Shown one piece after another: positions 38,401-45,373 of a DNA stretch of 64,000 bases. The stretch is from Lentisphaera araneosa HTCC2155 (GTDB lineage: Bacteria > Verrucomicrobiota > Lentisphaeria > Lentisphaerales > Lentisphaeraceae). Below the pieces are notes generated by a model. It saw only the letters and a program-made list of their open reading frames with translations. It searched no databases and was not told the DNA's origin. Positions within the stretch are counted from its first letter, which is position 1. Each line of letters starts with the position of its first letter. The stretch spans positions 60,063 to 124,062 of the forward strand of contig NZ_ABCK01000017.1 of assembly GCF_000170755.1 (NCBI RefSeq). The letters run 5' to 3'. The translations under genes and the position numbers were made by a program.

Positions 38401-39367
38401 CTGGCTCACTTCTCACATCAAATTGCGGTCCGGCCCATGCACCAAGTCCTGTGTTTCCGTTGGAATAGACACTTAAATCAGCTGTGGTAAGCCCGAAGCT
38501 TTGTGGATTGCGAAGCTTTGTCAGGAAATAATCACGAAATGCAGTCAAGGCTTTATCATAATCCCCATCATTCTTCAACTTTATTAATTTTTGATAATCT
38601 TTGTTACCTCTCAAGCCGTTAAAATGCATCTCCTCAAATGAGCTGTACAAGCCGTCGAGGAATTCTCGAGCAAAAGCCTGCTTATTGAGTTTTGCCGTTT
38701 TAACAGTTGGTTTGGATGCTTTGAGCATTACTTCGTAATTGCCACCCAGTGGTTTGAGGGTCAGCTTTCTAAGCTCAAGTTTACCAGTTCGCGCCTTGCC
38801 CGCTCTCAAACCACCTATTTTTATACTGGAGGCAGAACCTTGAAGTTTGATAGCGTGGGATTGAGAAATAACTTCTTCTCCGTTAGTAAACACGGACACT
38901 TTTCCGCCGTCAGCATCCGGAGTCCAAACAACGCGGTAGTGGACAAAGTCTTCGCTATCAATTTGATGCGATCGCTGCTTTTTTGCCACTGGATCCCAGA
39001 AATAGATATTCTGCTTATTCTGGTATGAATTGAGCCCTAACACAAGCCGCACGGCTTTGGCTACATGCAGTTCAATCCCAGTCCCACTGGGATTAGCATC
39101 ACTAACTCTTGAGGTAAATGCGAGTTCAAAACCGTGTTTCCTAATTAAACTCTGCAAGGCAGGATCAATAGGGTGTGACAATGATGCCGTATCTTCAGTG
39201 CTTTGATCATTTATACCGACTACACCTTCAGCAATAGAAAGCTCTTGTTTTCCATATTTTTCCCACCCCTGCTCGCTGTGGTCTGTATTCCCATTAAGCG
39301 TAATCTGCGCTGATGCAGTAGAGATTAGTGCGCCAAATAACGCCAAGTTCAAAAGCCCTTTTTTCAT
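35441..39367 (-). CDS. Giant secreted heparinase-II/III-like enzyme with LamG-like and PA14-like ends
   Basis: Paralogue of the 1564-residue neighbour, 1308 residues, with lower G+C. It has a signal peptide (MKKGLLNLALFGALISTASA) and an N-terminal concanavalin-like domain (about 20-215: YRVVWTPDADGGKVSVFTNG). A long alpha-helical toroid follows with HNWTPSMAIVIKALLF and PWYNDNYLQVYQFLRLIEA. A beta-sandwich, a chitobiase-C-like module (VEIRYTLDNSEPTPQSTLY) and a PA14-like C-terminus (VGLKCSYYEGQWQQL, VPEDGVYTFHAPSEY) complete it. It lacks the SGNH domain. Its start is 26 bp downstream of a separate SGNH hydrolase gene, so the esterase is fused in one paralogue and free in the other. Probably an extracellular polysaccharide lyase. 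Confidence 0.8.
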   Translation of the reverse strand: MKKGLLNLALFGALISTASAQITLNGNTDHSEQGWEKYGKQELSIAEGVVGINDQSTEDTASLSHPIDPALQSLIRKHGFELAFTSRVSDANPSGTGIELHVAKAVRLVLGLNSYQNKQNIYFWDPVAKKQRSHQIDSEDFVHYRVVWTPDADGGKVSVFTNGEEVISQSHAIKLQGSASSIKIGGLRAGKARTGKLELRKLTLKPLGGNYEVMLKASKPTVKTAKLNKQAFAREFLDGLYSSFEEMHFNGLRGNKDYQKLIKLKNDGDYDKALTAFRDYFLTKLRNPQSFGLTTADLSVYSNGNTGLGAWAGPQFDVRSEPASILKLADQILAGKLAGRDIGKPGTVNWNYPHKKGAVLDYMSVPDRGLYDFSAFSPLVQAYLISGNRDYVEQYMAYLSDWTDNADYLINQHPCKIPHSTKNDPTRAFMRLFAAIVNTPNSDELIEPELFARVIDKLLKYTYSQMAYLRSNTHNWTPSMAIVIKALLFNEFKISRSLFREGVRRNVEDNAVTQNLRDGTENQQCPWYNDNYLQVYQFLRLIEARSNLPIWRENLWLKEWRTNPRRQNDIREHLMARINYTIKNRTPQNQWPSPWRGGDKRHMHLTETRIAMSPEAFNEPENAKIYQAMTNPGSGVRPDLKANWFPYGGYNTIWEGWEKDSAYGALFCSPVPGAYGAFRSRSNNNVFGLSAFGADLLIDDTVGHYMYPSSPVQVDGKDQYFHKGIHRVKPPSSHKSYQVKAWLEPSDFRWHSSEKFNLMEGVYQGNWYSDAKVKHQRLVQYIRNTPIWIVTDRMHSLDNKPHEYKQIWHIPTKPSKYAAYANEDIVVDAKNNKITATGKGETNETGTMIKQPSFSLYTFSNEQLKYDSKLLANNPKNHYQICARKEVYLRWKGTDSSQLVSLLIPRQQGVSEAEVFSELKMIKNVDSTGFSGKLADGRIVEYLSSADDTVELSLSNVVANAKSLLVVRTDNGSVNLVVLDCKALSVNGKLIALKEKNVEVSVSDDKTEIINIYRPIKPVEIFPQRNVFMDSLEVSLQSETRDVEIRYTLDNSEPTPQSTLYTVPFTIKATTTVRARAYRKGVKNNPVVLSGTYATVVSKAHFDKKTAVEPQADGGTTVGLKCSYYEGQWQQLWMNLNALKPKRTGIAKDVFDLSLIPESNPKLTTAEAPRQKYYALKYEGYIEVPEDGVYTFHAPSEYIYPNVDQGYELNVSVGNRMLPFGWNSTRKSGLNLWYPATSLHAYGNWSIALKKGLHPVKVTYADWRTNASELLNEPNTNKYIWDGVKPKLLFSGPGLNKQAIPAEWLKHK

Positions 39368-39393
39368 CTTAATGTCATGTCCTTTAAATATAT

Positions 39394-40452
39394 TTATTTT
39401 CTAATAGTATTAATTATATGTGCGAGGTTCATCCCCATTTCTGAGTGACCGTAGTCTCCGGGATGAATAAGATCTGTTGTTATCCCTGTGTAGTCTGTTA
39501 AAATATCAGCACCTTCAATCAAGTGAAGATGTGGATGCTGTAATTCAGCAAGTAGATTGCGAAGAACCTGCGAAAATGCCTCCTGGTTGCATTGTATATC
39601 ACACACTTCCAGTGCATTAGCTGGGCTCTGTCCATTCGGATAAATAGTAATTAAATAAACGGGCTTTTCCGAGTGCTTAGCTATAAGCTGTTCAATCAGA
39701 TAACGGCTACGCTTTTTAAACTCTTCCGGTGAGTAATCGAGTCTGACATTCACCCCAAGTTCTAGGCATATCTCATCCCAGTCTTCACGATTAGCTAGGT
39801 AGTCAGCCATCTCTTTTTCCATGCGGCATGAACCGGAAAGTCCCTGATTGAGGGGGTCAACTTTTAAATAACGTGCCGCCTGCTGAACATAGCAGAGATG
39901 GTATGAAGTCGGACTGGCTCCATTAGTGATTGACGAACCATAAAACAAAATCTTTTTTGACGGAACCTCTTCCGGCTTTGGAGGTCTTATTGGGTAGCCA
40001 TAAGTATCGATTTCGTGGAACACAGTGGGGTAACGACCAAGCATGATACGCCATACCGTATGATCAAAATAATCCGTATCACGTACTTCGGGTTTGAGCA
40101 TCTGAAAACTATTATGAGTACTTTCAATAATGTCTGTAATATTGATGTGATTTATTTTACCGGCTTCCAGCTGTACCGTTGAGTGAAAGAAAGCGCCTTT
40201 GAAAATCTGTATGTTTAAATTATGGATTTCATAGGGAAATAGTGTCGATGGCAGCACCGATAATGCCACCCGAAAGCTTTTAGCTTGCGTTACAAAGCGG
40301 ATTTCGCAACCAGCAGATTCTTGAGCCACCATACGACCTAAAGGACTCAAGGTGCTACGCACGGCTTCCGGGATCCGGATCATATGAACTCCACCACCAA
40401 TTGTCGGTAGGAGTTCAAGGGCATTATGCAATTCAATATCCTTATAAATCAA
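39394..40452 (-). CDS. SGNH/GDSL hydrolase (Lipase_GDSL_3-like)
   Basis: A 352-residue protein without a clear signal peptide. The N-terminal half (1-175) resembles the beta-sandwich GxDLY domain (SAGCEIRFVTQAKSFRVALS). The C-terminal SGNH domain shows block I ILFYGSSITNGAS, block II NQGLSGSCRM and a block III-like LELGVNVRLDYS, where the usual GxND is GVN. Block V is DLIHPGDYGHSEMG with the Asp-His pair. Members of this group deacylate sugars. It is the first gene upstream of the 1308-residue lyase-like gene and follows the pseudopilin gene, all minus strand, suggesting one locus for an acylated polysaccharide. Confidence 0.85.
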   Translation of the reverse strand: MIYKDIELHNALELLPTIGGGVHMIRIPEAVRSTLSPLGRMVAQESAGCEIRFVTQAKSFRVALSVLPSTLFPYEIHNLNIQIFKGAFFHSTVQLEAGKINHINITDIIESTHNSFQMLKPEVRDTDYFDHTVWRIMLGRYPTVFHEIDTYGYPIRPPKPEEVPSKKILFYGSSITNGASPTSYHLCYVQQAARYLKVDPLNQGLSGSCRMEKEMADYLANREDWDEICLELGVNVRLDYSPEEFKKRSRYLIEQLIAKHSEKPVYLITIYPNGQSPANALEVCDIQCNQEAFSQVLRNLLAELQHPHLHLIEGADILTDYTGITTDLIHPGDYGHSEMGMNLAHIINTIRK

Positions 40453-40493
40453 TATCTTATCTCAGTAATTTATAGTTTTTAATTTTTGATGGT

Positions 40494-41294
40494 TTACTTA
40501 TTAATGGCCCACATCGAGTATTGCCGACCACCACGTACCCAAATGTTGATGTTGCCATTGACGGTACTAGGCGCAGTAAGATTTTCGGCATGGCCGTCGG
40601 TAAATACTGCGTTAAAGCTATTCTTATTATGATAACTTTTGGACCAAGAGCTTTTTACTGCATCCCAAGGGGCTCCACCTAGTAAGCCAGTGACTACTCT
40701 CCAGCGTCGGACAGCGATATAAGCTGAAGATGGATATGAATTGAAACGCATAGGAGAAGGACCTGAATAGATATTACAGCCAAGTAGGATAGTGGGCCCG
40801 GCTACATCAGTAACTTGGCGCGTATACCAAGGTAAGTTATACCCGCCATAGATAATAGTTTGGTCATCGGTACCACCGGTTTCGGGGCCATTGGCGTTAT
40901 AAAATCCATTTAAAGAATAACTGTTGCCAAATTGCTTGCGATTATTGTTGTTGAAGATATCGGTGGGGCACTCCCATACTTGGGCGGCCAAACGGCTAGC
41001 ACTTGCCACTTCGGAAGGAACGGACTTTCTAAGTTGCATTTTGGTCATGTCCGCATCAGTAGGGTTCCCTCCCAAATAAGTTGCTAAACGATGCTGGGGA
41101 GGATTTAGCGGATAATAGCCATCGTTATCGGAAGTATACATATAAGTCGCTGAACCAATTTGCTTGACTTGGTTTATACAGACGACTTGTTTTGACCTTT
41201 TTCTTGCCTTGCTCAGCACAGGTAGCAGCAGGCTAGCCAAGATGCCAATAATAGCTATGACTACCAGTAATTCTATTAGTGTAAATTTTTTCAC
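40494..41294 (-). CDS. Pseudopilin-like protein (prepilin N-terminal methylation domain)
   Basis: A 266-residue protein with a textbook type IV prepilin N-terminus, [20 protein letters not shown], with cleavage expected before Phe4 (MKK/F) and Glu at +5. A globular domain rich in aromatic and glycine residues follows (ATYMYTSDNDGYYPL, NAVFTDGHAENL), the DUF1559-like pattern found in many copies in Lentisphaerae and Planctomycetes. Such proteins are presumably assembled into surface or secretion-like fibres, but their function is unknown. It sits 41 bp upstream of the SGNH gene on the same strand. The N-terminal DNA is also found in the chimeric gene at 54921-55307. Confidence 0.9.
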   Translation of the reverse strand: MKKFTLIELLVVIAIIGILASLLLPVLSKARKRSKQVVCINQVKQIGSATYMYTSDNDGYYPLNPPQHRLATYLGGNPTDADMTKMQLRKSVPSEVASASRLAAQVWECPTDIFNNNNRKQFGNSYSLNGFYNANGPETGGTDDQTIIYGGYNLPWYTRQVTDVAGPTILLGCNIYSGPSPMRFNSYPSSAYIAVRRWRVVTGLLGGAPWDAVKSSWSKSYHNKNSFNAVFTDGHAENLTAPSTVNGNINIWVRGGRQYSMWAINK

Positions 41295-41386
41295 TTAAGC
41301 AATCTCCAAAGTATTTATTTTAACGATCTTATTTATTATATTATCACTTGATTATTTCACAATATTGCTTTGTTATCATCTATGAA

Positions 41387-41408
41387 TACATTAATATAAA
41401 GTAATGTA
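41387..41408. promoter_or_regulatory. Inverted repeat TACATTA-N8-TAATGTA
   Basis: A 7-bp perfect inverted repeat (TACATTA ATATAAAG TAATGTA), 93 bp upstream of the pseudopilin gene start and just past the epimerase stop; the same sequence recurs in copy 2 upstream of the chimeric pilin. Could be an operator; no factor is known. Confidence 0.35.
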
Positions 41409-41443
41409 AATAAAGTATTTACGATTTTTGTATTTATTGGAAA

Positions 41444-42289
41444 TTATCGAATGTGGGATAGGTCTATACTTATGTTTTTAACGAGATGACTTAGAAATAA
41501 AGCATCTTCGATAAACTGCTCAGGGCAATCACCCTTAACAAACTCTATCAAGATGGGGATTTCTTTTCCTTCATTTAATAAGCATTTTAAATATAAATCT
41601 AGATCGGACACTCCTTGCGATAAGGGATGACGATGATAATCATCTGGGTAAATTAATTCTCTCACAGTTCCATTGACCTTATTTTTATCTTTTGAGCCGA
41701 CTGTCCAGTGGTAGATATGGACTGTGTATAAACGTGGGAGTAATTCTTTTAAACCCTGCAGGGCATATGAAGTTTTGTAGCCATGAGGTGGTTGCCACGA
41801 GAAAAAGACATTGGGGTGGACTACTAAGTTGGAGAATTTGAGTGCCGAATAATTATTATTTGTCAGAGTCCCATCATGGAATTCGAAGCAAATTGCGATG
41901 TTTTTTTCGGCAGCCATTTCAGCAATTTTGAGTGTGTCTTCAACTATAGATGCTATCTCCTCTTGTGAAGAATCTTCATAGTTTTTTGTGCCTGCCCAAA
42001 CTCGTATGCTTCTAGTTTCTAAAACTTCCGCAGTCAAGAGTACTTTTGAAAAACTTGTTTGATTAACATCTGTAGAACCCACTCTGTAATAGCTTCCATA
42101 AGAAACGATCTCTAAACCAGCTTCCTTACTAAGCTTTTTTACGTACAGAGCTTGTTCATAATCACCGGGTTTGACGTGGCATTTAGCATTCCACTCGACA
42201 CAGGCTAGCTCTGTTCTTTTAGCTAAAGAGACAACTTCCTCTACACTATGTTTTGCGAGCGTAATGGAACATAAGCCTATCTTAATCAT
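41444..42289 (-). CDS. Sugar phosphate isomerase/epimerase (TIM barrel), intact copy
   Basis: A 281-residue xylose-isomerase-like TIM-barrel protein (AP endonuclease family 2 fold). It has the start MIKIGLCSITLAKHSVEEVV, then CVEWNAKCHVKPGD, and metal-binding Glu/His candidates in ICFEFHDGTLT, YTVHIYHWTVG and ILIEFVKGDCP. Such enzymes isomerise or epimerise sugars or sugar acids. Its ATG overlaps the stop codon of the dehydrogenase fragment (TAATG), reflecting the original operon order dehydrogenase then epimerase. The other copy of this gene, at 55437-56281, is frameshifted, so this is the working version. Confidence 0.88.
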   Translation of the reverse strand: MIKIGLCSITLAKHSVEEVVSLAKRTELACVEWNAKCHVKPGDYEQALYVKKLSKEAGLEIVSYGSYYRVGSTDVNQTSFSKVLLTAEVLETRSIRVWAGTKNYEDSSQEEIASIVEDTLKIAEMAAEKNIAICFEFHDGTLTNNNYSALKFSNLVVHPNVFFSWQPPHGYKTSYALQGLKELLPRLYTVHIYHWTVGSKDKNKVNGTVRELIYPDDYHRHPLSQGVSDLDLYLKCLLNEGKEIPILIEFVKGDCPEQFIEDALFLSHLVKNISIDLSHIR

Positions 42290-42887
42290 TAGGCTCTCCA
42301 GGCTAAAGAAGCTGGCTCAACTGAGTAAAGTAGGGCTTCTTCACGTGACCAGCGCTGAAAATCGGCTATAACAAAATCGGCCAAACGTCTAACTTCATCA
42401 TTAGCACTGCCTGCTATATGACTCGTCATGTGTATATTTTCTAAGGTATAGAGAGGGTTGCCAAGAGCGGGCGGTTCGGGATATTGTACATCGAGTAATG
42501 CGGTTAAATCTTTTCTTGTTTCAAAAACGTCTACCATATCGTCTTCATTTACTTGAGCACCTCTACCTGTATTGATAAAAGTCGCTCCTTGACGCATGGA
42601 ATTAAAAAGAAATTTACTTATAATTTTTTTATTATTTTCTTTATCAGCTAAGTGATTGCTAACGACATAAGCCCTGCTAAACGCTTGCTCTAAAGTCACG
42701 AACTCATCTATACCAAGTTTTTTTGCCTCTTCAGTACTATTATCGTGATAGTTACAACAAGCAATAATCTTGAGGTTAAAAGGCTTCAATAATTTAATCA
42801 AATGTTTACTTACAGCACCAAGCCCTATAAGGGCAATGGTTTCTCCATAAACACCATTCCCTACGGTCATTTGACTTTGTTGCCACG
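42289..42887 (-). pseudogene. 2-hydroxyacid dehydrogenase, 5'-truncated by an IS110 remnant
   Basis: Retains about 200 C-terminal residues of the enzyme intact at 56281-57309: the NAD-binding start ALIGLGAVSKHLIKLLKPF, FINTGRGAQVNEDD and the catalytic-His region MTSHIAGSANDEVRR. The first 140 residues are gone; homology stops exactly at 42887 where IS110 coding sequence begins. The protein could only start from a chance ATG at 42903 inside the insertion sequence, so I treat it as dead. Confidence 0.92.
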
Positions 42888-42888
42888 T

Positions 42889-43611
42889 CAATTTCGTGCA
42901 CATAGAGATTTACTTCGTCGACGTATCAAATTGGTGAGTATTCGTTCTGGTATTTCAATTTATCTTAATCTCTTCGAAGACCAAAATAACTTAAAACATA
43001 GTTCGGCAGACTTACGGAGAAATGTCAAATCGTCACTACAATTCATGGATTTACAAAGCTTCCTTCCTGAAGATGCTGCCATGGCTCGAAACTATCAACT
43101 CAACGCTGATTTACTAAAATTATTTACAGACCAATTAAAACAAATCGATAAAGATCTCGTAAAATTCACTCTTGACTCTCAATTCAAAGAAGAGTTTGAA
43201 ATCGTTAAATCAATGAAAGGCATCGGTGATATTTTGGGGATGACTTTAGTTTATGAAACTCATGATATTACGCGGTTTAAAACCCCTGGTGATTATGCAA
43301 GTTATTGTCGTGTTGTTAAGTGCAAAAAGGAAAGTGCAGGTAAAAATTATGGCTACAGTGGCACAAAAATGGGTAACCCTAACTTAAAATGGGCCTTTGG
43401 AGAAATTGCTCTATTATCTAAATCAGATCCAGTAATGAAGTTTTTTGCAGATGATCTTGAGCAACGTCACGGTAAACGAAAAGGCAGATCCATCTTCACT
43501 CATAAAATCTGCCGGTCGATTTACTTTATGCTTTTGCGAAAACAACCTTTTGACCACATCGAGTTTTTCGGCAGACAAAAATATGAACGACTCACACAAA
43601 AAGTTCATTAA
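42889..43611 (+). pseudogene. IS110-family (IS116/IS110/IS902) transposase, N-terminus missing
   Basis: About 240 residues of an IS110 DEDD/serine transposase. Visible are the linker RDLLRRRIKLVSIRSGI, the C-terminal domain start SMKGIGDILGMTLVYE, the TPGDYASYCRVV segment, and KKESAGKNYGYSG with the probable catalytic serine. TKMGNPNLKWAFGEIALLS and the C-terminal TH-KICRSIYFMLLRKQPFD follow. The N-terminal RuvC-like DEDD domain (about 130 residues) is absent, so transposition in cis is unlikely. The open frame extends upstream only through antisense dehydrogenase sequence. Confidence 0.9.
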
Positions 43612-43985
43612 ATAACTTTCGTACCTCTCTCATGAACCTAGTGATTACCCTTGTACCGTCGAGTCAGTTAGTATGATTAGGACATGGGAGAGTGTACACC
43701 TTTAATCAAAGCAATTTACTGATGATGACCCACTCCTTCCCGAGCCCGTAAAACCCTGGACAGTTCAAGAAATAAGAACTGAGCCCTAACATCCTATGAA
43801 TGGGACGGCAAGGATATGACCGTTAGGAGTTTCTAAGGCGTTGAGCGCAGCTAAAAGAAAAAGCTGGACAGATCAACACGGTTCCTTTAAAACCGTAGAC
43901 CTTATATGGATGGCTGGAGGGCTTCACTTTTGTGAAGACCCACACCCGCAGAGTTGAAATCAAGATAGGCACAAGGTAAACAGCT
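43612..43985 (+). ncRNA. Structured non-coding end of the IS110 element; candidate bridge/seek RNA
   Basis: No ORF is present in this 370-bp stretch after the transposase stop. It contains three clean inverted repeats: CAGTTC/GAACTG (43761-43781), ACGGTT/AACCGT (43878-43896) and CTTCAC-TTTT-GTGAAG (43922-43937). IS110-family elements carry a non-coding RNA that pairs with donor and target DNA; in the IS1111 branch it lies downstream of the transposase. The exact RNA ends and its loops cannot be set by reading alone. Confidence 0.5.
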
Positions 43986-44369
43986 TATACAAAACTTCGT
44001 TTTAAGCAAAAATAACAAAAAACGGATACAATAGATTATTGTCTACTTGACAAATATGGCTAAATGGATGGTTAATCGTGTAAATTATTATCTCATTCGG
44101 AATATGTTAATGTGCTTAGCCTTGAGCAGTACCCTTATAATCCTAGTGCGCTTTAGCAATTAAAACTAATGCTCAAAACACGCAATAAGTATATTAATCA
44201 CGCAAAAGACGCAATTGTTAATCGCTCCGAACTTAATAAATAGATACTTTATAGCTAGGTGTATAATATTTTGACTGTGAAGACTCAATCTTTGAGTTTG
44301 AAAGCTTATATTGGAGATTTCAATTCTGATTGAAATGATGACAAATACAAAGATCAAATCATTCGAAAG
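43986..44369. other. A+T-rich gap between IS110 remnant and araC-type gene with two hairpins
   Basis: No credible gene here. Two perfect short hairpins stand out: ACTCAA-TCT-TTGAGT (44283-44297) and ATTTCAAT-TCTG-ATTGAAAT (44317-44336). The second is 34 bp past the stop of the minus-strand AraC gene and could be a weak transcription end, but neither has a U-run. Confidence 0.4.
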
Positions 44370-45254
44370 TTACTGACTTAACGGCTTTTTGAATTCTCGT
44401 GGTGATTGACCTGTATGCTTTTTAAACCATTTTGAGAAGTGGGATAGATGGCGGAAACCAAGCTCGATAGATATTTCCTTAATACGAGAATCAGGGACCT
44501 GAAGGCGGTTTTTTGCTTCCTCAATTAGGATTTTTTCATAATATTGAGCGGGGCTTTTCTGAAGATTTTCATGAAATAATCGAATGAGGTGGTTTGGACT
44601 CAAGAAAACGGCTTCAGCTAAATCATTGATATTAAATGATTGGCTCAATTTCTGGGTATTAAGAATTCGTACAGCGCTCATGACTCTCTCATCAATACCA
44701 AATTGACCTGAATGTTCAATAGCCTTGTCTTTCAAGCATTTTTCTAGTTCAATAAGCCAATTAGACAAGAGTGCTTGGATATTTAAAAAGCCCTTGAGAT
44801 CCGTGACATGGGTGCGAGCATCCCAACTATTGGGGGCAAATTTTTTGACAGCTTTTGCTATAGGGCGTGCCTTTTTTTCAAGAGAAGGGAAATCATCGGC
44901 ATCAATAACTGTGCATAAACCCTTATCAAATAGATGAGATCCGTCTGGCCAGCAAGCTTGATAAGAAATGGAAATGCCTTCAGTTCCCGGGGCAAAACTT
45001 TGTACTCGTTTACAGGGCTTTAAGATCATCCACTGTCCAGGCATAGCAATAAATTGCTGGCCATCGTATTCAACTTTAGCCCAACCTTTACGGATTAACC
45101 ATGCCCCACTGTTATCATACTGACTGAAAGTTTGAACGCTATTACTAGGAAATTGATCTTGCCCAATTTTATTTTCGTAGCACCAGAAAAGGTGAAGACG
45201 AAGATTAAGCCAGTCATCATATAAAGTTGTTCGAGTTTCAGTAGGGCGGTTCAT
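44370..45254 (-). CDS. AraC family transcriptional regulator
   Basis: A 294-residue regulator. The N-terminal half is a cupin-like sensor (GAWLIRKGWAKVEYDGQQFI, AMPGQWMILKP). The C-terminal double helix-turn-helix has FNINDLAEAVFLSPNHLIRL and the strongly conserved ISIELGFRHLSHFSKWFKKH, then TGQSPREFKK. It is divergent from the SSS symporter gene across a 119-bp gap, the usual arrangement for a regulator controlling its neighbour. The effector is probably a sugar or sugar acid; this is inferred. Confidence 0.93.
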   Translation of the reverse strand: MNRPTETRTTLYDDWLNLRLHLFWCYENKIGQDQFPSNSVQTFSQYDNSGAWLIRKGWAKVEYDGQQFIAMPGQWMILKPCKRVQSFAPGTEGISISYQACWPDGSHLFDKGLCTVIDADDFPSLEKKARPIAKAVKKFAPNSWDARTHVTDLKGFLNIQALLSNWLIELEKCLKDKAIEHSGQFGIDERVMSAVRILNTQKLSQSFNINDLAEAVFLSPNHLIRLFHENLQKSPAQYYEKILIEEAKNRLQVPDSRIKEISIELGFRHLSHFSKWFKKHTGQSPREFKKPLSQ

Positions 45255-45373
45255 AAAATAAGTGACTTAATGATATTGTATAAGTTTATATATAAATAAT
45301 GTAAGTATAGAATCTTGCAAGGGCATGACGCTCATTATATAGTCTTGCATATTCAAAATAATTCGGACAAGTC

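Larger units (their letters stand above)
41315..42887. repeat. 1.57-kb duplication, copy 1
   Basis: Direct repeat of 55306-56879. It contains a complete TIM-barrel epimerase gene and the 3' part of a 2-hydroxyacid dehydrogenase gene. By eye the epimerase part is identical except for one T, whereas the dehydrogenase part has about ten mostly silent differences. The repeat ends abruptly at the IS110 remnant. Confidence 0.95.
42888..43985 (+). mobile_element. IS110-family insertion sequence, left part deleted
   Basis: Comprises the 3' two thirds of an IS110-type transposase and its downstream non-coding region. The left end, with the start of the transposase, is missing and replaced by dehydrogenase sequence. 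The right end is not defined by terminal repeats (IS110 elements usually lack them), so 43985 is approximate. Because both the host gene and the IS lost sequence at the same point, this is a deletion or recombination scar rather than a clean insertion. Confidence 0.8.

Noticed and set aside
43612..43985. Group II intron fragment
   Set aside because: The hairpins do not form a domain V-like stem with AGC and bulge, and no reverse transcriptase is present; an IS110 non-coding region explains it better.
44166..44357. 63-residue minus-strand hydrophobic ORF
   Set aside because: Lies in an A+T-rich gap containing hairpins, with isoleucine-rich low-complexity translation and no ribosome-binding site.
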